Positions 48,130-56,197 of a stretch of 64,000 bases of DNA are shown here, one piece after another. How positions within the stretch are numbered: position 1 is the stretch's first letter; each line of letters starts with the position of its first letter. Made by a program: the position numbers and the translations under genes. The notes under the pieces were generated by a model that saw nothing but the letters and a program-made list of their open reading frames with translations, was not told the origin of the DNA and did no database searches. Where the stretch lies: NCBI GenBank assembly GCA_029242715.1, contig JAQWTL010000020.1:62001-126000 (forward strand), written 5' to 3'. The DNA comes from Phycisphaerales bacterium. GTDB taxonomy: Bacteria; Planctomycetota; Phycisphaerae; Phycisphaerales; SM1A02.

Positions 48130-49584
48130 TCAGCCGAGGCCAAGCTTGCCGGGACAGAGAATATTGTTGGGATCCAATCCCGACTTCACACCGCGGAGCA
48201 TGACCATCCCGCCTTCTCCCAGTTGGTCAGACATGTAATCACCCAACCGCATGCCGACCCCATGATGATCATTGATGACTGCCCCCGATTCAAGTGCTGC
48301 TTCGGTTGCTGCCCGGACAATGGCATCATGCAAAGCTACTGCTTCTTGCAGATCATCAGGACCCTTGGGTACACCGAATCTCGGGTAGATCATCGAACCC
48401 CAGGGATACCAGTGAGAGAAATGTGTCTTCAAGGTCATGTTCCACTTGGGATCAATCGCAGTCTTCATCGCCTCTGTCACAGCATCGTAGACACCACGGA
48501 TATGAGTGAAGTCAGCTACGACATCCATCGTGGCCCAGATCTGGGGAAGCACAGGGGCATGGGGCGGATAGTAGAAATCGTAGCGGCGCTTCCACCAGAT
48601 CTCTCCTGCTTCGGAACCATGATCAACACCGCCATGTGATAAACAGAAATCGATTCCAGCAGCCGCTTCCGCTTCAACGACTGAATCCACATCTCCATCG
48701 AACATCAGAACCATGGCCGCACGATCGATTCCGCACTCGACAGCACGCTCAAGTGATCCGGTTGCTGCTGAATGGTCATAAAGACGCATGACTGGTGGAC
48801 GCAGTCCATTGACCATGATGTCACGACCAGCGGCAAGCCCCTGATCGAGATCATCGAAGAGCAGGCATCGAAAGACACGTTTGGTCGGAACCTTACGCAA
48901 GGCAATGGTTGCAGCAGTCACGATCCCAAGGGCACCCTCTGAACCAACGAACATCTGAGTCAATTCAGGCCCAGCCGCATGCCGAGGCACCGCCGGTGTA
49001 TGCATGATTTCGCCCGTTGGAAGAACGACTTCCAGACTCAGAACATGCTCTTCAATCTTCCCGTATTTCGTTGACAACACACCACTGCCACGGGCCGCAA
49101 TACACCCTCCCAGGGTGGCCCATTCCGCAGAAGCAGGATAATGAGTGAAACTCAAGCCATCCGCATTGAAGGATGCCTCCAGTTCCCGGATGACATGTCC
49201 AGCCTCGACAACGGCTGTCATTGAATCACGGTCAACAGACCGAACACGATTCAATCGCTTCAATGACATCACGATGCCACCACGATCTGCATTTGCCGCG
49301 CCCTGGACACCCGATCCACCACCGAAAGGTGTCACCGGCACGCCTGCTCTGTTTGCCAGAACAAGGATCTCGGAAACTTCCTCAGTCGTACCTGGAAAGA
49401 CAAGCGCGTCAGGTCGGCTCAGAGGTGTGCCTGCGGCTGCAGCTGAAATCGTCAACCAGCTCATGTCGCCCGTATGAACCTTCGCAGCAGCGTCCTTGTC
49501 CATGACGTGATCCTGGCCAACAATGCCTGCGAGCATCGTTACCAATGAAGCGGTTGCACCCGGATCAATTGTCGTGGTATCCAT
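48130..49584 (-). CDS. FAD-binding oxidase (GlcD/D-lactate dehydrogenase-like)
   Basis: 484 residues. FAD PCMH domain: PGTTEEVSEILVLANRAGVPVTPFGGGSGVQG, then ASAEWATLGGCIAARGSGVLSTKYGKIEEHVLSLEVVLPTG broken by other motifs, and FVGSEGALGIVT. The C-terminal FAD-oxidase domain ends with GVGMRLGDYMSDQLG. This family oxidises D-2-hydroxy acids or alkyl-DHAP. Last gene of a four-gene minus operon, 27 bases after the creatininase-family stop. The substrate is not known. ATG at 49584. Confidence 0.9.
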   Translation of the reverse strand: MDTTTIDPGATASLVTMLAGIVGQDHVMDKDAAAKVHTGDMSWLTISAAAAGTPLSRPDALVFPGTTEEVSEILVLANRAGVPVTPFGGGSGVQGAANADRGGIVMSLKRLNRVRSVDRDSMTAVVEAGHVIRELEASFNADGLSFTHYPASAEWATLGGCIAARGSGVLSTKYGKIEEHVLSLEVVLPTGEIMHTPAVPRHAAGPELTQMFVGSEGALGIVTAATIALRKVPTKRVFRCLLFDDLDQGLAAGRDIMVNGLRPPVMRLYDHSAATGSLERAVECGIDRAAMVLMFDGDVDSVVEAEAAAGIDFCLSHGGVDHGSEAGEIWWKRRYDFYYPPHAPVLPQIWATMDVVADFTHIRGVYDAVTEAMKTAIDPKWNMTLKTHFSHWYPWGSMIYPRFGVPKGPDDLQEAVALHDAIVRAATEAALESGAVINDHHGVGMRLGDYMSDQLGEGGMVMLRGVKSGLDPNNILCPGKLGLG

Positions 49585-49611
49585 TCCGTCTCCGTTCCTG
49601 TCCCGGTCCTG

Positions 49612-50616
49612 CTAGGTGGACATCGTCTTGCCAGCAGTCCAGTCACGGTCCTTGACCTTGACCTTGACCTTCTCCAGTTCGTGAACCGCATCAATGAGGT
49701 GATTGGAAAATCTTCGGAAAGCAACCTCACCCTTTCCAGCCGTTCCACGTTCAGGGTTGCCCATGACACCGGATTCCGTGAACTCCTGGTGCTCAAAGGG
49801 GAAGTTGAAGTACTGATATCCCTGGAATTCCGCGTCAGGCATGCCATCCTTCTTCGCCCACGCATCTCCCAGCCACTTTGGTGCGTGAGCACGATCTACG
49901 GCAGCACGGTCCATGCGGACGATTCCCGGATCATGGCAAAGACATTGACTGGTCTCCAGTTCACCGGCATGCCATCCAGGGGTCTCTTCAGGCGGACCCT
50001 CAAGGACATCCTTCAACATTCCGATGTAACGCTCTGCATAAGGCTTGTAATAGCAGATCAGCGCCCCCGTCTCATTGCGGAGCTTCCGCAGGACCGGGTC
50101 AACAACCTTCACGTTGGAACCATGACCATTGACGAAAATGAGACGGTTGAATCCATGATGGACAAGACTGCGTCCAATGTCATAAAGCAGGTTGAGATAG
50201 GTCTCTACCCGAAGCGTGACGGTGCCTGTGCCTTCACCAGGCCCACGCATGTGCTGAGGTGAATAACCAAGCCAGAGAGGCGGGGTGTACATGATGCCCG
50301 CCTGCTCACCAGCGCGACTGGCGACTTCCAGAGACGTGATGGTGTCACAGAACAATGGCAGATGCGGCCCATGCTGCTCAAGACTGGCCTTTGGAATCAG
50401 GATCGTATCTGAATGCTTCAGGTATTCCGCTACATCAACACAGGTCAGATCACCCATGCAGAAAGAAGGGAAATCAAGATCCAGGGTTTTGCGGCGAGGC
50501 GCGTGCGCTTCATCCTGATAAATCCGATCACCCGGCAGGCTTTCCTCATCGATGGCTGAGGGTGGTTTTTCCCCGCCCTGGTTTCCTAACGTCCTGATCG
50601 TGTCCTTCCTACTCAT
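49612..50616 (-). CDS. Creatininase-family amidohydrolase
   Basis: 334 residues. Metal-binding landmarks are SLEQHGPHLPLFCDT, LIFVNGHGSN and HAGELETS, as in creatininase. The family includes creatinine hydrolase, formamide deformylases and mycofactocin enzymes. About 55 residues precede the domain. The C-terminus includes a Lys-Val repeat (KVKVKVKD) from a 6-bp tandem repeat. Starts 33 bases after the UPF0261 stop. The amide or cyclic substrate is unknown. Confidence 0.88.
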   Translation of the reverse strand: MSRKDTIRTLGNQGGEKPPSAIDEESLPGDRIYQDEAHAPRRKTLDLDFPSFCMGDLTCVDVAEYLKHSDTILIPKASLEQHGPHLPLFCDTITSLEVASRAGEQAGIMYTPPLWLGYSPQHMRGPGEGTGTVTLRVETYLNLLYDIGRSLVHHGFNRLIFVNGHGSNVKVVDPVLRKLRNETGALICYYKPYAERYIGMLKDVLEGPPEETPGWHAGELETSQCLCHDPGIVRMDRAAVDRAHAPKWLGDAWAKKDGMPDAEFQGYQYFNFPFEHQEFTESGVMGNPERGTAGKGEVAFRRFSNHLIDAVHELEKVKVKVKDRDWTAGKTMST

Positions 50617-50649
50617 GCAACGTCTCCTTCGGCATGTCGAGAGGCCACT

Positions 50650-51879
50650 CTAGCAGGAACGCCACGCTGCGAGCACCGCCTCAGCAAATGCCTGATCGTT
50701 GATATGAGCCTCGATGTGCTCAACCTTGACGTTGTCATGCAAAGCTTCTTCAAGTTCCTTGCAGAATGCCTCCGTGATAACGGGATTCCAGAATTCCCCT
50801 CCCGGTGCATCAGGGATCGAGAAGCCACCCATGGGAATCATGACCTTTACCGGTCCACAAGACTCATTCAATCGGCTGGCCATGCGTCGCGCCACTTCAC
50901 ATTGCTCATCATGATCCAGTCGAACCAATGTGAATGTCGGGCTGTGGTAGTAACTGGGGCAATCACGCTTGTCGGCAGGCAATTCATCACGAGGACCGTG
51001 TACCGTGAAATCAACACAACCAGGAACCACGATCTGGGGAAGACCAAGACGACCTGCCTGGCTCAGGCGTTGACACTTGCAACAAGCATGAAATCCACCC
51101 GCAACCTCTGCAGCCAACTCGTTGAGGGTAAAATCGATCACACCTGTGAACTGGCCTGAATCCATTGATTCCTCCATGGCCGCGCCCCCCACACCATTGG
51201 CATGGAAGATCACCAGTTCCTGATCGGACTCAAGCATCTGCTCTCGAATCCACATCAGCGGCAGAGTCGTGTTGCCAAGCATCGTTGCAGCAACCTGTGT
51301 TCTTGCAGGGGCCATCGGCTCACGGGCATGAAATGCCAGTGCCATACCCGCCATGGCAGCGGATGCATTGTCATACACAACGCTGCCAATGGAGTTGAGT
51401 CCAAGGATGTCTACGACAGAATGCATGACTGTGACATCACGCGTTCCGACGAACGGCTCAAACAATCGCCGACCGGATGCGAGGGGCGAAACGATCAACT
51501 TTGGAAAGCCCACCGGCAATTCCGTCATCGCAGCGGCAGCCAACGCAGAGCCTTCTGCGCCACCGAGCGCCACGACACCATGGATCCTGCCGGAGGCATG
51601 AAGCTCAAGCGCCATTGCCCGAACGCCCTTGAGCATGTGCTCGATGGCCGTTCCCCGTGACCCGATCGTCCGAAGTGATTCGATGTCCGTACCCGCTGCA
51701 CTGGCGACCTGGTCACGAGTGATATCAGGAACCACTCCGACAGGGCTTCCAAGGATTCCGCAATCCAGAACAATCGTGTCACAACCTCTTCGACGGATGC
51801 CTTCAGCCAGCGCAGCCGTCTCTGGCCCCTTGGTATCAAGAGTCCCGAGGCAGAGCACCGTCGGGCGCGTCTGCATCAT
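50650..51879 (-). CDS. Tm-1-like/UPF0261 ATP-binding protein
   Basis: 409 residues. Opens PTVLCLGTLDTKGPETAALAEGIR, then ALGGAEGSALAAAAM, VMHSVVDILGLNSIG, and the later PMGGFSIPDAPGGEFWNP, all characteristic of the UPF0261/Tm-1-like family. The plant Tm-1 protein inhibits tobamovirus replication; bacterial members probably act in small-molecule metabolism and are often linked to TIM-barrel proteins, as here. The start overlaps the upstream isomerase stop (ATGA). Confidence 0.92.
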   Translation of the reverse strand: MMQTRPTVLCLGTLDTKGPETAALAEGIRRRGCDTIVLDCGILGSPVGVVPDITRDQVASAAGTDIESLRTIGSRGTAIEHMLKGVRAMALELHASGRIHGVVALGGAEGSALAAAAMTELPVGFPKLIVSPLASGRRLFEPFVGTRDVTVMHSVVDILGLNSIGSVVYDNASAAMAGMALAFHAREPMAPARTQVAATMLGNTTLPLMWIREQMLESDQELVIFHANGVGGAAMEESMDSGQFTGVIDFTLNELAAEVAGGFHACCKCQRLSQAGRLGLPQIVVPGCVDFTVHGPRDELPADKRDCPSYYHSPTFTLVRLDHDEQCEVARRMASRLNESCGPVKVMIPMGGFSIPDAPGGEFWNPVITEAFCKELEEALHDNVKVEHIEAHINDQAFAEAVLAAWRSC

Positions 51880-52772
51880 GACACTGTCTGGGGCGCACAG
51901 GCCCTCAGATATTGAGCCGTCTGTTCGAATGAAGCGCTGTACGTCTCATCGTCCTGCAGATCACTTCCATGATCTCGTATGAACTTCAGTTCTTCGGCAG
52001 ACCCCTTGGTCCCTGCTTCTTTACGCATGCCCGCCAGAGGCGTTCGGTCAGCAGGATTCACGAACTCGATGGTCAAACAACCTTCATATCCGATCTCGTC
52101 AAGTGTCTTGAGAACTTTGGCCCAATCCCAGGCACCTTCACCAGGAGCCCGGCGATTGGTATCTGCAATGTGAAAATCATTCAGTCGACCTGCTGATGCC
52201 CGGATGGCAGCATAAGGATCTTCTTCTTCAATATTGATGTGAAACGCATCAAGGCAGATCCCGACATCCTCACCAACCGCATCCGCCAGGCACAGTGCCT
52301 GATCATGTCGATTCAGAAAATTCGTTTCGAATCTGTTCAAAGGTTCCAGTGCGATCCGCACATCCTGTTTTCGAGCATGATCTGCAACCTGCTTGAGACC
52401 CTCGACTGCCCATTTCCACTCCGTCTCCGGATCAGCCATCGGTGTGATCTTGCCGACTTCGCTGGGGACGATGCACATGACCTCTCCACCCAGTTCATGA
52501 ACCATGGTGATGCAGTCCTTCAGATACTCGATCGATCCGAGCCTGAGGTACTTGTCCGCATGAATCAAATCACGGCACTGCATCATGATCGAGACCGAGC
52601 CCCAGCAACGAATTCCATGCTTTTCGAGCAACTTGCGTGTTGCCCGAGGCTCGTACTTGTCCGGCTCACCCATGATCTCGATGCCCTCGTATCCATAACG
52701 GGCAAGTCGTTCAAGTGTTGTTTCCAGTGGTTCTGGACGCATCCAGTTGTGTGCAGCTAATCGCAAGCTCAT
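51876..52772 (-). CDS. Sugar phosphate isomerase/epimerase-like TIM-barrel protein
   Basis: About 298 residues. N-terminus MSLRLAAHNWMRPEPLETTLERLARYGYEGIEIMG, then IALEPLNRFETNFLNRHDQAL, GICLDAFHINIEEEDP and NDFHIADTNRRAPGEG, with metal-ligand Glu/Asp/His/Glu of the xylose-isomerase-like superfamily. ATG 52772 has GGGAGAA upstream; the longer frame to 52937 crosses the divergent gene start. It is the first gene of the operon and shares a promoter gap with the CMF-like gene. Confidence 0.9.
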   Translation of the reverse strand: MSLRLAAHNWMRPEPLETTLERLARYGYEGIEIMGEPDKYEPRATRKLLEKHGIRCWGSVSIMMQCRDLIHADKYLRLGSIEYLKDCITMVHELGGEVMCIVPSEVGKITPMADPETEWKWAVEGLKQVADHARKQDVRIALEPLNRFETNFLNRHDQALCLADAVGEDVGICLDAFHINIEEEDPYAAIRASAGRLNDFHIADTNRRAPGEGAWDWAKVLKTLDEIGYEGCLTIEFVNPADRTPLAGMRKEAGTKGSAEELKFIRDHGSDLQDDETYSASFEQTAQYLRACAPQTVS

Positions 52773-52930
52773 GAAATTCTCCCTCGATCCAATACAGTTT
52801 GAAGTGAGCTCACTATATCGAGAGAAATACTCGCTGTTCGGTTTCCTCACCCTTCCCCACTCCCAATCTGCTTTCCTATACTCGTCACCAGAGAAGCCCT
52901 TGAAATCAAACAGGGGCGAGAGGACCAGCC

Positions 52931-54856
52931 ATGTCACTGGTAACCCTTGGATTGTGTGCCACTGTGTTGGCTGGAAGCCAACATGTAGCTGCTCCGAAAC
53001 AAATCGGCGCTCCGGCCTCCGACCTGCTCAATAATCGCCTGCGAAGCCCTGATCCTTCGACAATAGGTCGACCATTCGGGCATGCCATGCTCGCCTTCTC
53101 ATTCGATGAAAACGGGCAATGGCAATACGAATTACCAGTACCGCCGACCATGCACCTTTCAATCCTGCCTGTTGGCCCAGGCTGCGAGGAATGGGATCTT
53201 GTCGCCATCAATCCTGCTGGGGAGGATGCAGGCGACAACCGACTCATCACTGAAGGTGATCTGCAGCCTTTCTTTCCCGTGGCCCTGGAACGGATCGATA
53301 TCGCCAATCCAATGCCCGGATCGTGGTCAATCATCATCACAGGTGGGCAACCAGGTGATTCAGGTCAGTTGATTGTGCGTGATCGATCTGGAATCGCACT
53401 ACAACTTCACCCGGCCTCACACGTCGCGTTGGTCGGACACCCGATCATTCTGCGAAGCGCCCTTGCTCCTGTCGATCGAAGCGGCTCACCTCTGCAGGAT
53501 GCCTTCAAGGCAATGGCCCGCGGGCTTGATGTATCAACTGCTCGAATTCGCTGGCAAGATGATCGTGGAGATTTCACCACATCTGATCTCCTCCAGAATG
53601 GACCATGGCTGGAACACAGCTTCACTCCTCTCCGGGCTGGGCCACACCTGGCACACCTGGAGGTCGAAGGCATAGATGCCGATGGCTTCCATTTCATCCG
53701 TACGGCTCACTGGCATTGCCATGTTGAAACCGAAGTTTCTGTCACAGACATACAGACGACCGAACTGGATACCGAACGCCTCGCCATCAATCTTGAACTA
53801 TCGGGAATCGACCTTCGCGATAAAGTCCTGCTAAGCGCTGAAGCCTGGTGTGATGGCCAGGGCGGCATGAGCCCACGCTGCTGGATCGGAGGCATGGCCG
53901 CAGTCATCGACAACCAGGCTCGCCTGGTTCTGGATCGGCGATGGCTCACGCTTGAAGGCGGCAATGGTGAAAACCTACAGCTTCGTTCCCTGCGAGTTGC
54001 AGAGCCCAATGGCGCTCGCCCCCTGCTCCCCAGTGGTGACATCGATTCAATTCTGCTTGGCAACGTCGATATCCCAGACCTCATCACGGATCACACCGCC
54101 ATCCTTCCTGAGTTGATTCACGGTCAGGGTGATCAACAAGGATTCGCCTTGGAACGTTCAAGCAGTGAACCCGGAAGCCGTGGAGACCAGTACGGTGGTC
54201 ACAACCTCATGCTCTCGCATGGCTACTGCTCAGACGGCGATTCATTTCCTCCAGCAGACTTCACGGGTGATGTAGCCGCTTACGTCAACACTGATCAGAA
54301 CTTCTCTCATGATGAGTTTGCACTGGACATCCTGAGCTTCGGTTCGCAGTACAAGAGCTATGGGCTGGTCGGCCATTCTCAGGGAGGCAACGCAGCCGTC
54401 CACCTCTTCACCTTCTACTGGAGTGGCCTTGACTGGGCCGGACCGGGCAGACTGCTGCAGGCAATGGGCTCACCATTCTCTGGAACAACTCTTGCCGGCA
54501 ATGTTTCGATTCTTGGAGAACTCTTCGGCTTTGGCTGTGGAGTCAACTACGACATGACCTATGACGGTGCTGCCGTCTGGCTCTCCTACATTCCCACCTC
54601 TACTCGCCAACGAACATGGACATGGACATCCACCTTCGAAGACGAGTGGTGGTCCTACGACTATTGCCACATCCTCACGGACCTTGTCCTCTGGGATCCT
54701 GATGATGGAGTCGTTGAAAATTCCGAGGGCGACCTCGACGGCGCCAACAACATGGGAACCACGATTGGCTGGTGCCATATTCAGGACATGTCGGATCCAG
54801 CAGAAGTCTGGGACACCAACCGGACCAGTGACATGAACACGGAGGGGGCACGATGA
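52931..54856 (+). CDS. Conditioned-medium-factor-like secreted alpha/beta hydrolase
   Basis: 641 residues. Signal peptide (MSLVTLGLCATVLAGS). The N-terminal 400 residues are beta-rich and unrecognised. The C-terminal half has a lipase-like fold: MLSHGYCSDGDSFP, then the nucleophile elbow YGLVGHSQGGNAAVHLFTFYWSG and GSPFSGTTLAGN, with FGFGCGVNYDMTYDGA and a late WCHIQDM. This pattern is that of the Dictyostelium conditioned medium factor (CMF) and related bacterial proteins. ATG 52931 has GAGAGGA upstream. The stop overlaps the P-domain gene by four bases. A catalytic role is likely but unproven. Confidence 0.75.
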   Translation: MSLVTLGLCATVLAGSQHVAAPKQIGAPASDLLNNRLRSPDPSTIGRPFGHAMLAFSFDENGQWQYELPVPPTMHLSILPVGPGCEEWDLVAINPAGEDAGDNRLITEGDLQPFFPVALERIDIANPMPGSWSIIITGGQPGDSGQLIVRDRSGIALQLHPASHVALVGHPIILRSALAPVDRSGSPLQDAFKAMARGLDVSTARIRWQDDRGDFTTSDLLQNGPWLEHSFTPLRAGPHLAHLEVEGIDADGFHFIRTAHWHCHVETEVSVTDIQTTELDTERLAINLELSGIDLRDKVLLSAEAWCDGQGGMSPRCWIGGMAAVIDNQARLVLDRRWLTLEGGNGENLQLRSLRVAEPNGARPLLPSGDIDSILLGNVDIPDLITDHTAILPELIHGQGDQQGFALERSSSEPGSRGDQYGGHNLMLSHGYCSDGDSFPPADFTGDVAAYVNTDQNFSHDEFALDILSFGSQYKSYGLVGHSQGGNAAVHLFTFYWSGLDWAGPGRLLQAMGSPFSGTTLAGNVSILGELFGFGCGVNYDMTYDGAAVWLSYIPTSTRQRTWTWTSTFEDEWWSYDYCHILTDLVLWDPDDGVVENSEGDLDGANNMGTTIGWCHIQDMSDPAEVWDTNRTSDMNTEGAR

Positions 54857-55629
54857 GAAATTTCGCTGTTCCACTCACCCTTCTGCTCACGAACGCTGCC
54901 ATCGCAGACACCTTCTGCGGCAACGGATCAACAGGAATACCGGATGGCTCCCCTGCTGGAACCTCCTGGACGATCGATGTGACCGAAGAAGGCATCGTGA
55001 CCAGGGCAAGGACGTTCATTACGATCAACCATCCATGGGTCGGAGATCTCCGACTCGTGCTCAAGTCACCAGATGGCGCAACGGTAACGTTGCTTGATCG
55101 ACCTGGCATGCCCAATGGTGGCTGGATTGGGCCATGGGGATGCGGTGGTGACGACATCAATGGCATGTTCACCGACTCCGCCAGCGTTACGGCTGAATCG
55201 ATGTGTTCCCAGGTGGAAGTTCCCGTGCTGCACGGAAGCATGCTTCCTGCCGAGCCACTTTCTGCAATGCATGGCCATCCGGCTCAGGGAACCTGGCTGA
55301 TAACAGTCCATGACGATTCACCCGTCGATGCCGGCAGCATCGTTCAACTCTGTGTCCTTCTGGAGACCTCTCCGGACTGCAACAGCAATGGCATTGCTGA
55401 CAGCGATGACATCACTGGCGGATCTTCACAGGACGTCAATGGCAACGGCGTACCCGATGAATGCGAATGCCCCGGTGATGTCACAGGCGAAGGCGTCATC
55501 GATATCGAGGACATCCTTCTGGTCATCGCCGCCTTTGGCCAGAATGGTGGCGTCGCTGACATCGACGGAAGTGGCCATGTTGATATCGCGGATATTCTGA
55601 TCGTGATTGAGGGCTGGGGAAGCTGTTAG
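54853..55629 (+). CDS. Secreted P-domain (proprotein convertase) protein with dockerin repeats
   Basis: 258 residues. Signal peptide (PLTLLLTNAAIA). A P-domain-like beta-sandwich: RTFITINHPWVGDLRLVLKSPDG, then GTWLITVHDDSPVDAGSIVQL. Then two EF-hand-like repeats (DVNGNGVPDECEC; GVIDIEDILLVIAAFG; GHVDIADILIVIEGWG) ending GSC. P-domains normally follow subtilases; here it stands alone and is coupled to the CMF-like gene by ATGA overlap, so it may dock onto or stabilise that product. Inference. Confidence 0.88.
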   Translation: MRNFAVPLTLLLTNAAIADTFCGNGSTGIPDGSPAGTSWTIDVTEEGIVTRARTFITINHPWVGDLRLVLKSPDGATVTLLDRPGMPNGGWIGPWGCGGDDINGMFTDSASVTAESMCSQVEVPVLHGSMLPAEPLSAMHGHPAQGTWLITVHDDSPVDAGSIVQLCVLLETSPDCNSNGIADSDDITGGSSQDVNGNGVPDECECPGDVTGEGVIDIEDILLVIAAFGQNGGVADIDGSGHVDIADILIVIEGWGSC

Positions 55630-55685
55630 CTGACTACAGACCACCAACCACAACAGCAGGACCATCAAACCTGTAACGTGCCCAC

Positions 55686-56129
55686 ATGACAGATGACCTT
55701 CTCACCTGGCACCAGTTGCCCCCTGTACCTGATCGGGTGGACGAGCCCTGGGTGGGTTTCGACTGGAACTACTGGGAGTCGCTGCTCAAGACGCGACGGG
55801 TAGTCATCGACCGACCACGAAAAACGGCCCACCCTGACCACCCCGCCATCATCTACCCGATCGACTACGGCCATCTTCCCGGGACAAAGGGAGGCGATGG
55901 CGTTGAAGTTGACGTGTGGTCGGGAAGCGGACACTGCGGCCTGGTGGGCGTGATCCTGACGCAAGACCATGTCAAAAAGGACCGTGAAGTGGATCTCCTC
56001 TGGAACTGCACACCACAGGAGATCTATCTCGTGAACGGGTTCATCAACTTTGATCGTGAGCTCCTTGAAGGCCAACTGCTGCTTCGTCATGCCATGCTGA
56101 AGCTATGGTCACAAGTAGACAGTTCATGA
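55686..56129 (+). CDS. Short inorganic pyrophosphatase-like protein
   Basis: 147 residues against about 175 in E. coli PPase. The central motif YPIDYGHLPGTKGGDGVEVDVWSG keeps the Tyr and two of the three acidic residues around the metal core seen in soluble family I enzymes, but much of the N-terminal part (ligand-bearing Glu/Lys) is changed: RRVVIDRPRKTAHPDHPA. Cytoplasmic, no signal. It probably descends from PPase; activity on pyrophosphate is uncertain. ATG 55686. Confidence 0.8.
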   Translation: MTDDLLTWHQLPPVPDRVDEPWVGFDWNYWESLLKTRRVVIDRPRKTAHPDHPAIIYPIDYGHLPGTKGGDGVEVDVWSGSGHCGLVGVILTQDHVKKDREVDLLWNCTPQEIYLVNGFINFDRELLEGQLLLRHAMLKLWSQVDSS

Positions 56130-56160
56130 AAAAAGCCCCGGCCGGAAAACCGGCCGGGGC
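56129..56160 (-). terminator. Strong terminator for the Cys-repeat gene (and PPase gene)
   Basis: A perfect 11-bp GC-rich stem (GCCCCGGCCGG and complement) with AAAA loop at 56135-56160. Read on minus it is followed by a run of six T, a textbook rho-independent terminator for the gene ending at 56198. Confidence 0.92.
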
Positions 56161-56197
56161 ACATGCAAACCTCTTGATCTGGAAGCAGGCTGTTTGA

